From Myxococcales bacterium (GTDB lineage Bacteria > Myxococcota_A > Polyangia > Polyangiales > Ga0077539), in assembly GCA_016793325.1 (NCBI GenBank), contig JAEUKI010000075.1, forward strand, positions 1 to 64,000: DNA of 64,000 bases, read 5' to 3'. The position numbers and the translations under genes were made by a program. Every line of letters begins with the position of its first letter. The first letter of the stretch is position 1. Of this stretch, positions 1 through 8,588 are shown in pieces. The notes under the pieces were generated by a model. The model was not told where the DNA came from. It ran no database searches and saw only the letters and a list, made by a program, of their open reading frames with translations.

Positions 1-98
1 GCGTCTGCGACGTCGGGCATCGATCGGTCTGACCGATCCAACATCGCGAGCGCCTCGGCACGAAACTCAGCTGTGTACTTTCTTGGTCGCGTTTGCAT
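1..98 (-). CDS. IS3-family transposase OrfA, N-terminal fragment (runs off the window)
   Basis: Read leftwards from an ATG at 96-98, the frame gives MQTRPRKYTAEFRAEALAML followed by a D-R-S-x-R stretch. The KYTAEF-x-AEAL pattern is the first helix of the IS3/IS911 OrfA helix-turn-helix, which binds the element's ends and is normally followed by a frameshifted OrfB with the DDE nuclease. Only about 32 codons lie in the window, so it cannot be told whether the element is intact. The upstream end of the insertion sequence should lie close to 100-135, where the flanking palindromic repeat begins. Confidence 0.75.
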   Translation of the reverse strand, partial: MQTRPRKYTAEFRAEALAMLDRSDRSMPDVAD

Positions 99-138
99 CT
101 GGGCCTCCAGGGGCTGTCAACGCAACCGAGGGAGGCCC

Positions 139-408
139 ACCCACCCGCGCTGCCGCGCGCCCCGCCCCCACGTAGTAGGGGCGGCGGCTTTGCATTGTGG
201 AAGTGCTGTGATTGGACTCACAGGTTGATTGCGCGTGCCGCTATTTCGCGGTCACGCTCGCGTCGAGCACACACATCAATCGAGCGACAAGCGGCCCACG
301 CTGATACGTTGACCATACAATCAACCTGCCAGTCCAGTCGCAGCATTTTCACAATGCAAAGCCGCCGCCCTCACTACGTGGGGGCGGGGCGCGCGGCAGC
401 GCGGGTGG
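139..408. repeat. 270-bp palindromic element with about 90-bp inverted arms
   Basis: Arm 139-230 and the reverse complement of arm 319-408 match almost base for base around an 88-bp spacer. Each arm begins with a GC-rich block containing CGCTGCCGCGCGCCCC, followed by a smaller hairpin and the stretch GGCGGCTTTGCATTGTG. No protein is evident inside. The arrangement fits a non-autonomous mobile element or REP-type double hairpin beside the IS3 fragment. The GC-rich block recurs in the element at 31530-31703. Confidence 0.8.
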
Positions 409-549
409 GGGCTGCGCTTCGCAGCATCGGCGCCCAATTGGCTGTATTTTCACTGGCCAAACTTGGGCAACGATGAGGACTTTCCCTCCTGGCCGTGTGG
501 CTCGCTACCGCGCCCTCGCTCGCTGTCGCACCCTCGCCCTCGTTTTCGC

Positions 550-1431
550 TCACGACCACCGCGCGAGCTCGGGAACCTCCTGCACTCGATCGAACGCTTC
601 GTTGTCCATGAACGATCGCGGGTCTCCGTGCTCTTGCTCGAGCTGCGCGAGCGAGCGGGCGCACTCGGCCAGATCGCCCAAGCGCAACGAGGCGGCGGCG
701 AGCTCGGCGAGCGCCCGTGGGTCCGTGGGGATCGCTGCGCGCCATGCGAGGCACGCGTCGCGCATCGCGTTCCACTCGTGTGCGTCGTCGAGGAGGGCGG
801 CGAGCGCGCGGTGAGGCTCGCTCCAGTCGGGCGTTCGGGCGACGAGCTCGGTGTAGATCGCGCGGGCTCGCGCGGGGTCGTTGCGCGGATCTGCGCTCAA
901 AAAGAGCTCCTTCGCCGCGCGACGATCGAGGATGCGAGTGACCTCGGCTCGAACATCTTCGGGCGCGGCTTCGATCAGCGACGCGCGACGATCGAGTCGC
1001 TCGCGGTGCGCGCTCGCGAGCGCGATGGACGAAGGCGTCTCGTCGTCGCGATCGCCAAGTTGGGTCCATCGTGCGCGCGTCGGATCGTACGTAAACCAAC
1101 ACGGAGCCTCGGTGTCTGCGCGGCGCGACCACACGCGAAGGCGTCCATTCGCGGTCCAATGCAACGGCGGATCGCGCGTCGGATCGAGGGTCGCGAGGGG
1201 ATCGTCCACGATCGCGTCTCGCGCGGACGCATCCATGACGAACGCGAGGCCTCCGAGGCTCCAACGAATGCAGACCGTGATCCAGCGCTCGTCGGGCGAC
1301 AGGGACAGTTGGTGGGTGGGCGGGCCCATGATTTCTGGTGCGGACGAGACGCGGAGCGCGCACACGACGCGATCGACGCGACGGTCCACGACCTCGAACG
1401 CTCCTCGCGCGACGCGCAGCTCGAACGACAC
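550..1431 (-). CDS. TPR-like protein of unknown function
   Basis: About 293 residues from a GTG at 1431, the first usable start after the upstream Uma2 gene ends (1492). The N-terminal half reads as a beta-rich, propeller-like region with SLSPDERWITV and W-x-AN-x-RLRVWS strands. The C-terminal third (about residues 200-285) is helical with TPR-type spacing: AIYTELVARTPDWSEPHRAL, then ALAELAAASLRLGDLAECAR. No signal peptide is seen, so it is probably cytoplasmic. It is co-directional with the Uma2 gene and may share a transcript. A start further upstream, within the 60 bases after the Uma2 stop, is possible only with a rare codon. The specific role is unknown. Confidence 0.6.
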   Translation of the reverse strand: MSFELRVARGAFEVVDRRVDRVVCALRVSSAPEIMGPPTHQLSLSPDERWITVCIRWSLGGLAFVMDASARDAIVDDPLATLDPTRDPPLHWTANGRLRVWSRRADTEAPCWFTYDPTRARWTQLGDRDDETPSSIALASAHRERLDRRASLIEAAPEDVRAEVTRILDRRAAKELFLSADPRNDPARARAIYTELVARTPDWSEPHRALAALLDDAHEWNAMRDACLAWRAAIPTDPRALAELAAASLRLGDLAECARSLAQLEQEHGDPRSFMDNEAFDRVQEVPELARWS

Positions 1432-1491
1432 GCGCGAGGGATACCCCGAGGCGCGCGCGATGGCATCGAGAACAGACAGCTCGATGGAGCG

Positions 1492-2064
1492 TCACTCCCA
1501 GAGTGCGTCGAACGCCACGGTCGTCGCATCGAACGGCGCCGCTACGATGTCCCCTTCGGCCCTCGCGCGCTGAACGAACGCGCCGCGAACGTTTTCGTAC
1601 ACTTCGATCACGCGCGCGTCGGGATCGACGAGCCAGGCGTGCGACACGCCGTACGACGCGAACAGCGGGAGTTTGATCGCGCGATCAGTCGCCTCGGTCG
1701 ATGGCGACAACACCTCGCACACCCAATCGGGCGCGGTGGTGATGGGATACTCATCGAGCGTCGGCGCTCGTTGCGCCCGCCACCCCGCGATGTCGGGGTT
1801 GAGCTTGTCTGGCCCAACGCCGAGATGAAGCTCGGGCGTGAGCAGAAACCGCCACCCTGTCGGCGGCCCGCTTTCTCCGCGTCGAAAGCGAAGCGCTCCA
1901 TCCAACTGCGCGACCAGCCGAAGCTGCGCGTGTTGGTGCGAGCTGCGAGGCGCAGGAGCCATCAACAGCGCGCCGTTCGCGATCTCTGCGCGTACGCGGT
2001 CGCTCGCCGCTGCGCGCGCCGCTTCGATCACGGGGTCGTTCGTCAGCGTGCGAGCAGCGGTCAT
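1492..2064 (-). CDS. Uma2-family (PD-(D/E)XK-like) putative endonuclease
   Basis: About 190 residues. The Uma2 core is visible: LNPDIAGWR (acidic residue of the nuclease fold), then APDWVCEVLSPSTEATDR with the E-V-L/W-S-P-S/G block, a lysine in IKLPLFASYGVSHAWLVDP, and a terminal strand. Uma2 proteins (formerly DUF820) share a restriction-nuclease fold and are multiplied in cyanobacteria and some large bacterial genomes; their biological role is unsettled. I chose the ATG at 2062-2064, giving MTAARTLTNDP, because the 20 residues upstream are low-complexity. A second full Uma2 gene and a fragment occur at 14.8 and 18.5 kb. Confidence 0.8.
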   Translation of the reverse strand: MTAARTLTNDPVIEAARAAASDRVRAEIANGALLMAPAPRSSHQHAQLRLVAQLDGALRFRRGESGPPTGWRFLLTPELHLGVGPDKLNPDIAGWRAQRAPTLDEYPITTAPDWVCEVLSPSTEATDRAIKLPLFASYGVSHAWLVDPDARVIEVYENVRGAFVQRARAEGDIVAAPFDATTVAFDALWE

Positions 2065-2134
2065 GCGATGCGAGCGTAGCAAAGGTCTCGACCCGTCGTT
2101 GTCGGGTCGCGACGGGCGTGGCAAGAATCACAGC

Positions 2135-3067
2135 ATGACGAACTCGGGGACCGTTCTCTCGCTCGCTCGGCGCATCGTCGCGAGCGTGTCGCTGTTGTCG
2201 CTCGGAGCGTGCTGTCGCGAGGTGGGTCGCTTCGACGGGAGCATCGCGGTTACGAGGAATTCTCCCGGCGTTCGCTTCGACGACGGCGGCGCTGTGGACG
2301 ACGCGTCGTGCATGACCGCTTGCCAGCTACGATTTATCAGCTGCGACCACAACGAGCATCACTCGTGCTCGGCGACGACCGTCGACGGCGGGCCGGGGAT
2401 CTTTTGCGACCTCACGATCTACGAGTGTCCGCGACAACCCTTCGTCGCGTGCGGGCGCCGGACCGAGGGCGTCGACGAGGTGACCGCGACACGTGCGCGC
2501 GACACGTTGGGAGTGTTCATTGCGCTCGAAGCCGAGGCGATCGCCGCGTTCGAGCGGCTCGCGAGGGAGCTCGTAGCGCTCGGGGCTCCAGAGGCCATGG
2601 TGCAGGCGGCGCGATCGTGCGCGGAGGACGAGCGGAGGCACGTAGCGATGGTGAGCGCGCTCGATGGAAGGACGGCGTTGCAAGCGCCCGTGGCGCGAGA
2701 GCTTCCATTGCGGAGCGCGATGGATGTGGCCCTCGAGAACGCGGTCGAGGGCTGCGTGCGAGAGACGTTCGGCGTGGTGATCGCGCAGTGGCAAGCGGAG
2801 CACAGCACGAACGCGCGGGTGCGAGCGTGCTACGCGAAGATCGCAGCGGACGAAGCGCGACACGCGGCGCTCGCAGGAGAGATCGACGCGTGGTTCGCAG
2901 CGAGGTCGAGCGAAGACGAGCGAGCGAAGATCGAAGAGGCAAAGCGCCACGCCATGAACGAGCTGCGCGCGGAGCAACCGTGGGCAGTGGGCGATCCGTG
3001 GTTGGGAACACCGAACGCGACTGTGGCGAAGGCGCTGGTGGACGCGCTCGCGCGGGCGACGGCGTAG
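2135..3067 (+). CDS. Ferritin-like domain lipoprotein
   Basis: 310 residues from the ATG at 2135. Residues 1-26 form a lipoprotein signal (SLLSLGAC, lipid Cys about 26). A Cys-rich stretch (C59, C63, C70, C78, C91, C98, C106) follows. The C-terminal two thirds is a four-helix ferritin/rubrerythrin-like domain with two E-x-x-H pairs: AEDERRH (E166, H169) and ADEARH (E240, H243), plus partner glutamates near 132-140 and at 210. That pattern binds a di-iron centre in the family. Lipid anchoring and the N-terminal Cys-rich part suggest a cell-envelope oxidoreductase or metal-handling role. The enzymatic activity cannot be read from the sequence. It is divergent from the Uma2 gene with a 70-bp gap. 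Confidence 0.75.
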   Translation: MTNSGTVLSLARRIVASVSLLSLGACCREVGRFDGSIAVTRNSPGVRFDDGGAVDDASCMTACQLRFISCDHNEHHSCSATTVDGGPGIFCDLTIYECPRQPFVACGRRTEGVDEVTATRARDTLGVFIALEAEAIAAFERLARELVALGAPEAMVQAARSCAEDERRHVAMVSALDGRTALQAPVARELPLRSAMDVALENAVEGCVRETFGVVIAQWQAEHSTNARVRACYAKIAADEARHAALAGEIDAWFAARSSEDERAKIEEAKRHAMNELRAEQPWAVGDPWLGTPNATVAKALVDALARATA

Positions 3068-3216
3068 CGGGACGAGCGGGAGGGTTCGCGTTCGATGTCA
3101 GGGTGCGGCGGGCCTTGCGGCGCTAGTGGTCTACGAGGCTGGATCCGTGTGCAACGCATCGATCACCCCTCCCGATCGCGACGCCCCGACGGAAGGCCCA
3201 CACGCATCGAGCCATC

Positions 3217-3236
3217 TCCCAGGAAATTTCCTGGGA
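3217..3236. terminator. Perfect 20-bp palindrome TCCCAGGAAATTTCCTGGGA
   Basis: A 10+10 perfect inverted repeat about 150 bp after the ferritin-like gene, followed by TCTTTGTG. It can act as a rho-independent-like hairpin, though the T run is weak, or as a dimeric-protein operator for the gene starting at 3297. The two readings cannot be separated by eye. Confidence 0.5.
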
Positions 3237-3296
3237 TCTTTGTGTGGCGTGTAGCCAACGGAAGGCGGAGCCGCCGTAGCGCTATCATGGCTCACG

Positions 3297-4181
3297 TTGC
3301 TGGCAATCGGAACGATCCTCGCTTGGGCCGCGGTAGCGCTCGCGATGTTGTTTGCGTCATGGACCGGCGCGCGGGCATGGGTTCACCGGCAACATCAGCC
3401 CGCGCGGGGAGCGCTAGGAATCTTCATCGTTTTGTTGGCAGCGGTTGGTCTTCAGTGCGCGTCACAAGTTTGGCGTGCCCACACCGCGGCCCGCACTCGA
3501 ACCGTCGAGGTACCCAAGATCCTCGACGCTCGGACACCGCTCGCGGCATCGGCGGGTCCGTGGATCGCTCTATACCGCTGCCCGATGAACCACCCCGACA
3601 ACGTTGCCTGGAGCGCCAGGGACGGCGTTTACCCTTGTCGCGTCGGTGCGATCGTACTCCAGCGCCTCCAGACCCCTCACCACGGTGGCTCGTGGATGTT
3701 CGAAGAGCGCTTCCACTGCCAGTACTCGATCTCGTCCCCTGAAGATGGCGGCGACCTCGAGTATCGCGCACATCCCGAAGCTCATTTGCACGAGTATCGC
3801 TGCGTCTCTCGCGGCTCCGAGGCCGTGCTCGCGTACCTTCGGGTTCGCATCGACAACGTCCCGACAGCGACGGACCAGCGAAGAAGTACACTTCGAGCAA
3901 GCGCGATTGGTGTGTCGTCCGTGACGTTCGCGTCGAGCGTCGCAGCGGCGCTCGGGCTCCTCGTACGGCTGCGTCGCGCAAACCCGACGAGGCAACGCGC
4001 TGCCGAGCAACAGTACCGCTCGCTGAGCGTTCCGAACGATGAGCAAGAAGCCGCTTCGATAGCAACGCTCGCACAGGTATCGCGGTCCGTCGCGGAACGT
4101 CTGCTGCGTGTGTGTGTCGCGATCGGCGTGGGCATGACGCTCTGCTGCGTCCTCGCGACGCTCGCGGACCAGTCTCTGTAG
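3297..4181 (+). CDS. Membrane protein of unknown function (three predicted TM segments)
   Basis: 294 residues, starting at a TTG (3297) because no ATG or GTG precedes it in frame after an upstream stop. Hydrophobic segments lie at about 1-22 (ILAWAAVALAMLF), 38-56 (LGIFIVLLAAVGLQCAS), near 205-230 (SSVTFASSVAAALGLLV) and at the C-terminus (VAIGVGMTLCCVLATLA). Between them is a soluble loop of about 140 residues with five Cys (YRCPMNHP, YPCRVG, FHCQYS, YRCVS), probably outside the membrane with disulfides. No family was recognised. Overlapping frames on both strands are R/A-rich and look like shadows. Confidence 0.6.
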   Translation: MLAIGTILAWAAVALAMLFASWTGARAWVHRQHQPARGALGIFIVLLAAVGLQCASQVWRAHTAARTRTVEVPKILDARTPLAASAGPWIALYRCPMNHPDNVAWSARDGVYPCRVGAIVLQRLQTPHHGGSWMFEERFHCQYSISSPEDGGDLEYRAHPEAHLHEYRCVSRGSEAVLAYLRVRIDNVPTATDQRRSTLRASAIGVSSVTFASSVAAALGLLVRLRRANPTRQRAAEQQYRSLSVPNDEQEAASIATLAQVSRSVAERLLRVCVAIGVGMTLCCVLATLADQSL

Positions 4182-4360
4182 TTCCGCGGAAAGCTGCGCT
4201 TCCCTCCGTTTCGTTGGCGGGTCGTCAGGAGGCGTTAGCGGCCTCGAAAGCGAGCTCGACGTCGGCCGGTGTCCTGTACTCGAGGAGAGTCCATGAGACC
4301 CGCTCGTACGCCAGGTGCATCCCAACGCGCTCCAGCGCACGAGCGGAGCCGCCCCAGCGC

Positions 4361-4897
4361 TCAGCGCCGGGCGCGCTGCCAGAGCAGCTGGTACTTGTCG
4401 ATCGTGGCCACGAAGCGCTCGATCAACTCGCGTTTGCGCGACTCGCCTCGGAACGGATGGTCCTCGGGCTCTTGGATCAAGCCTCCTTGGATCTCGCCGA
4501 AATCGCCGCGCTCGCATTGCCACCGGAACTCGAAAGGATCGTGATAGCGAAAGCGCACGAGTCGCCCTGTTACAGCGTCGAACACGACGCTGAGGGCCAT
4601 GGAGGACTCGCCCATGAACGTCGGGTGCCACGCCACGCGCATGTAGCCCCATCGCCGACGCAACCATCGACCTCGCGAGAACCCAGGAATCCAAACGATC
4701 CCGTAGTAGCGCCACAGATCGCCGAGCCCCCGCATCTGCCCGTACACGAGCAAGATCTCCGCGACACAGCGAAGCACTGCGTCTTCGTCGAAGGGCGCTG
4801 CGATCTTGATGTTGGCGCTCGCGACGAGCCGCAGCATCGGCTCCCGCGTCAACCGCATGCTGCGCCGCTCTTCCGCGGTCACGACGATGCGAGTCAT
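4361..4897 (-). CDS. Small soluble protein coupled to the HExxH protein (candidate immunity or partner)
   Basis: 178 residues with no signal peptide or TM segment. It is rich in aromatic residues (DLWRYYGIVWIPGF, WGYMRVAWHPTF, FEFRWQCERGDFGEI). Its ATG (4895-4897) overlaps the TGA of the preceding 616-residue gene as ATGA, so the two are translationally coupled. A cytoplasmic partner encoded immediately after a large exported or multidomain protein with a C-terminal enzymatic motif is the usual arrangement for polymorphic toxins and their immunity proteins. That role is inference only; a chaperone or unrelated subunit is equally consistent with what can be seen. Family not recognised. Confidence 0.65.
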   Translation of the reverse strand: MTRIVVTAEERRSMRLTREPMLRLVASANIKIAAPFDEDAVLRCVAEILLVYGQMRGLGDLWRYYGIVWIPGFSRGRWLRRRWGYMRVAWHPTFMGESSMALSVVFDAVTGRLVRFRYHDPFEFRWQCERGDFGEIQGGLIQEPEDHPFRGESRKRELIERFVATIDKYQLLWQRARR

Positions 4898-6744
4898 TGG
4901 CCGTCGCTGCCGTTTCTGCTGCGGATGACAGCTCGAACATCAGCTTCGCTCGCGCGTCGGCGCGCGGAGGCAGCGAGCTCCGACGGGTACGGCGAGTCGA
5001 GCGTCCTGACGTCGAAAGGCGCGGGCTCCAAGCGGGCTTCCACCCACACCCCGTCTGCTTGGATCAAGCCGAGGACGGCAGAACCGGCGATGAGCTCCGT
5101 ACCGAGGCGAGCCAGCCGAACGTTGTATCCTCCCTCGAACGGAAACCGCAGCCCCTCGCCCAGCCAGTTGGCGTTGCCCAATCGAAGCTGCGTGATCGAC
5201 TCTGCCAGTGCCTCGTGGGCGATGTTCAAGATCGCGTCGCGCCGTGTCTCGTCCGCGCGCAGCCATGCGTGAACGTCGTTGATGCCTTCTGCGAGTGCGC
5301 GGCGTAGCGGTGATCCCTCGACGCGAGCATGGAACAGCCGATGAACACGCTCGTGAAAGAGCACCTCCATCCGCTGCGTAAACGTTCCCTGAACGGACGC
5401 CGCGATGTGTCCAGTCGAGAGATCCATGTGTCCCTGCCCTGCGCGCACGAAGCGTTGTTGCGCAGTCGTCTCCGAAACTCCTGCGCGAGTTGCGGCGTGT
5501 TGCTCTTGTCGTGTCGCTGATCGCCGAATGGTCCAGTCGGTTCGCGGAGCCTCTCCGGGCATGGGCTGAGGCGTACCGAACTCGGTCATCATCATTCGAG
5601 GATCGCCGCGTTGGACGAGCTGCTCGTAGCGACGCCCCGCTTCGAGCGCGCCCATCGTTCCGTCCGACGTGAGCCCTGCGCGTTCGAGAATCTCTCGCGC
5701 TCGTTGCTCCTGTTGCGCTGTCAACTCGACGAACTCGCCCGGACGCGATCCTCGCATCGCGCGATAGATCTCTTGGAGCGCCTCCCGATCGGCGGGCGTC
5801 ATCCGAACCGACGCCCGAAGCACGTCGCGCAGCCGCACGTTCGCGCTCAGCGTTGCGAGCGCCAACGCCTCCGTGCGCATCACGCGCGACGTGAACATGT
5901 ACGCAGGCCCGGTCCACGACAGCGCCGCGCCGACCAACGTCACCGCGCACTCGGTTCGAGACATTGGACGGCCCGTGACAGTCGTGCCGGTCACGCACTC
6001 GCCGATCGCGAGCGCGGTACCGCCGACCATCGTCGAGCTCGCCACAGCGCGCCACCCTTCACCGCGAGCGTTCGATGCTTCGATCTCGACCTGTTCGTGC
6101 TGCCTCCGTTGCAGCCGCGCTTGTGCGTCGCACACCCTGCTCAACAGCTGAACATCGCTCGCGCTCATCGACACACGTACGCATCGCGCGAGCTGAACAT
6201 CCACAGAGGTTCCACTCGCGTTCTGCGACTGCGCAGCGCGTTGAAAAGCCGCGGCGAGCAGAGAGAGTTGCGCAGAGGTCGACGAGCGAACCGCAGTGAG
6301 CGCGGTGTTCCATCCTCGCTGTTCACGAACCATCCGAAGCAGTCCGTCGACCGAACCCGCCGTCATTGGTTGGCGCCCTCCGTGAGGAAGCGCGATCGTC
6401 ACCTGCGCGTCGCGCGAGCAATTGCGATTGTCGTGCTGCAGCGATTGGAGCTGTTGCTCGACGACGTCGAGCTCGGTTCCTTCGAGCGAACGAATCTCGC
6501 GCTCGGCGTTTTGTCGGGCGGTTGCAAGCTCCGCGAGCGAATGTGTCGTGGCTTCGACACACGACGTGCGGACGGGAGTGCGCGCCGAGTCCAAGCGCAA
6601 CACTGCGGGTGTCGCGGGCGTTCGCTCGACAGTCACCGAGGGCTCTGGCGCTCTGCGAGGCGCCGCCGGTGCAGCAGACGGCTCCGAGTCTGGAACAGGA
6701 ACAGAGGCGATCCGAGTGGCCCCCGGGCGAATGGGTGTCGTCAT
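4894..6744 (-). CDS. Large HExxH protein, possible polymorphic-toxin-like metallopeptidase
   Basis: 616 residues. Residues 1-65 are Pro/Ala-rich and disordered. Residues 70-240 are helical with Gln-rich coiled-coil character (LDVVEQQLQSLQHDN). Two hydrophobic stretches follow at about 245-300 (VGGTALAIGECVTG; CAVTLVGAALSWTGPAYMF). The C-terminal domain carries LFHERVHRLFH (HExxH at about 464-468) and, about 45 residues on, NIAHEALAES, which could supply a third zinc ligand. No classical signal peptide is present. This order (disordered head, helices, hydrophobic middle, catalytic-looking end, coupled small gene) resembles contact-dependent or secreted toxins. Peptidase activity is inferred from the motif alone. 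Confidence 0.6.
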   Translation of the reverse strand: MTTPIRPGATRIASVPVPDSEPSAAPAAPRRAPEPSVTVERTPATPAVLRLDSARTPVRTSCVEATTHSLAELATARQNAEREIRSLEGTELDVVEQQLQSLQHDNRNCSRDAQVTIALPHGGRQPMTAGSVDGLLRMVREQRGWNTALTAVRSSTSAQLSLLAAAFQRAAQSQNASGTSVDVQLARCVRVSMSASDVQLLSRVCDAQARLQRRQHEQVEIEASNARGEGWRAVASSTMVGGTALAIGECVTGTTVTGRPMSRTECAVTLVGAALSWTGPAYMFTSRVMRTEALALATLSANVRLRDVLRASVRMTPADREALQEIYRAMRGSRPGEFVELTAQQEQRAREILERAGLTSDGTMGALEAGRRYEQLVQRGDPRMMMTEFGTPQPMPGEAPRTDWTIRRSATRQEQHAATRAGVSETTAQQRFVRAGQGHMDLSTGHIAASVQGTFTQRMEVLFHERVHRLFHARVEGSPLRRALAEGINDVHAWLRADETRRDAILNIAHEALAESITQLRLGNANWLGEGLRFPFEGGYNVRLARLGTELIAGSAVLGLIQADGVWVEARLEPAPFDVRTLDSPYPSELAASARRRASEADVRAVIRSRNGSDGQ

Positions 6745-7062
6745 GCGCGGCCGTATCCGCGCAGCTCACGCAGTGTTGTGCGCGATTCGACCGACGCAGC
6801 TCGTCGCGACAGGCGCGGTCGTGCGCGGTCGTGCGTGATCGCGCGGCGTCCGGCGTCCGCGTGGAAGGCGCAGCGTGGCGGAGCGAGATCCACACGGGCA
6901 GAGGACGCGGCGCTGGCCGTGTTCCGATCGCGTCTCTCCTGGATTTTTCCTCACACGCGTTGGGTCACGGTGCGGACGCGTCCACTGCCCGTGTGGCTTG
7001 TCCTGCTGGCTCTCTTGCTGCAGCGCCCCCGCTCGCTGCCGCAGTGCCTCTCGCCCGATCGC

Positions 7063-8328
7063 TCACTTGCGCGTTGGCATCGTTGCGACGCGGGCGGTGA
7101 GCTCGGTGCGGCCGTGGACGGAGGCTTTTTCGAGGAGGGTCTTTACGTGGACTTCGATCGTTCCCTCGGAGCGGGCGAGCTCGAGGGCGATCTGGCGGTT
7201 GGAGCGGCCTTCGATCACGAGGCGGAGGACTTCTTCTTGGCGCGCGGTCAGGCCCCAGCGTTCGACCGCGGTGCGGATGCGCTCGTTCATCGCGACGTTG
7301 ACGTCGTCGTGCGAGCCCTCGGCGCTCGCGAGCGCCACCGCCATCCATGGAACGAGTTCTCCGATCGTGTGCCCCCGTGGATCGTGGCGCGCGAGCGTCG
7401 CTTCGAGCCGCCCCACGATGCGCCCGCGCGCTTCGAGCAACCAACGACGCGGCGGAGTGATCGTGGACGGCGGCGTGCTCGGAGCGTTCGCGGTCGCGCT
7501 CGCGGCTGCGATCACGGGCGCAACACTCGGCGCGATCGCGGTGGTCTGTGGGTTTGTGGGGGCGTCGAGGGGGACGGGACGGAGGGTTCCCCGCGCGTCG
7601 ACGAGCGAGAGCGATGCAGCGCAGCCGTGGGTCTGTGAGCGAAAGACGGCGGCGATGGCGTCGCACACGACGTCGTGCGCGGTGAACTGCCCCAGCTCGC
7701 GGCCGACGTGCACAATGTCCCCGGGCCCGATGTCGAGCGCGAGCGGCGCGAGCTCGCTCACGGAGGCGTCGATGTCGAACTCGCACGCGTGCGCGCCGCG
7801 GTAGCGACAGCGAACGTGTTCGAGCGTCGGAGGACCGCGGCCGCGAGAGTCCGAAGGCGCGAGCTGCTCGAGGAGCGCGCCGAGGTAGCCGCGGAGGAGG
7901 TGGCAGCACGCGCGCGTTCCACCAGACCACTCGTGGAGGGCGAGGTGGATAGAACGCGGCTGCAGCGTGCACTGCCAGCGCCCCGTCGAGTGAAAGCGCC
8001 GCCACAGCACATCCGTGTTGCGAAGGAGCCTCGCAGGCGAGACCAATCGAAACGCCCACCCGAGCGACGAGGCGAGATCGCGCGAACACTGGTACGCCCC
8101 GAGCGCAGGGAGCACCGAGAGATCCCCGCGTCCTACGGAGCGATCGAGCGCATCGAGCGCCGCGTGCTGCGCGGCCGCGGGGTACCACTCATCGGGCAGC
8201 GCGTGGGCGATCGTGAGCGCGTGGATCGGGTCCATCGCGCGCAGGGTGCGATCGAGCGCAGGGGCGCCATAGTGCTCGCGGACGTACGAGCGAAAGTGCA
8301 CGAGCGAGGTTCCCCGGACCAATGGCAT
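7063..8328 (-). CDS. LuxR-type transcriptional regulator with V4R/HNOB-like sensor region
   Basis: 421 residues from the ATG at 8326-8328. The C-terminal ~65 residues are a LuxR/GerE helix-turn-helix: GLTARQEEVLRLVIEGRSNR, then QIALELARSEGTIEVHVKTL. The N-terminal ~200 residues begin MPLVRGTSLVHFRSYVREHY and contain VRCRYRGAHACEFDI. Both echo the alpha-helical start and the C-x-x-G-x-x-C-x-F end of V4R or heme-NO-binding-like small-molecule sensor domains common in myxobacteria; this assignment is tentative. A Pro/Ala/Thr linker (about 265-300) separates the parts. It is divergent from the low-GC gene at 8589, which it might control across the 260-bp gap. Confidence 0.75.
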   Translation of the reverse strand: MPLVRGTSLVHFRSYVREHYGAPALDRTLRAMDPIHALTIAHALPDEWYPAAAQHAALDALDRSVGRGDLSVLPALGAYQCSRDLASSLGWAFRLVSPARLLRNTDVLWRRFHSTGRWQCTLQPRSIHLALHEWSGGTRACCHLLRGYLGALLEQLAPSDSRGRGPPTLEHVRCRYRGAHACEFDIDASVSELAPLALDIGPGDIVHVGRELGQFTAHDVVCDAIAAVFRSQTHGCAASLSLVDARGTLRPVPLDAPTNPQTTAIAPSVAPVIAAASATANAPSTPPSTITPPRRWLLEARGRIVGRLEATLARHDPRGHTIGELVPWMAVALASAEGSHDDVNVAMNERIRTAVERWGLTARQEEVLRLVIEGRSNRQIALELARSEGTIEVHVKTLLEKASVHGRTELTARVATMPTRK

Positions 8329-8369
8329 TCGCGAGCTCCCCGGTGGGTGATGGGCAGAGAGTACCGGGT

Positions 8370-8475
8370 TTCCCCAAGGGCAAAGGGGGGAAAGTAAGGG
8401 GGCGTAATCGGGGAATGGGGGGAAGAGGGTAGAGACGAGGGGCCGGAGGGGGAGGGAGCGTAGGGGGGATGGAGA
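8370..8475 (+). other. G-rich tract in the divergent intergenic region
   Basis: Between the LuxR gene and the exported-protein gene the plus strand carries many runs of three to six G (for example GGGGGGAAAG, GGGGGCG, GGGGAATGGGGGGAAGAGGG) with very few C. Such a tract could fold as a G-quadruplex. It lies upstream of both starts (8328 and 8589), so any effect would be on transcription initiation. No -35/-10 pair stands out. Confidence 0.5.
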
Positions 8476-8588
8476 GACTAACGTGGCGCATATGACGCGT
8501 GCTGCTCGATCGCACGAGCACGCCGCTCGCGTCTCGGGGAATGCGGCAGCACTCCAGTGACATAACGGCCCAACGAGAGATTGCACCG

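Noticed and set aside
374-1495. Alternative 373-codon minus frame over the TPR-like gene
   Set aside because: Almost pure Arg/Ser/Ala; the neighbouring frame (550-1431) has normal composition and TPR-type spacing.
5611-7638. 675-codon plus-strand frame opposite the HExxH and LuxR genes
   Set aside because: Crosses two genes with recognisable motifs on the other strand and is itself featureless.
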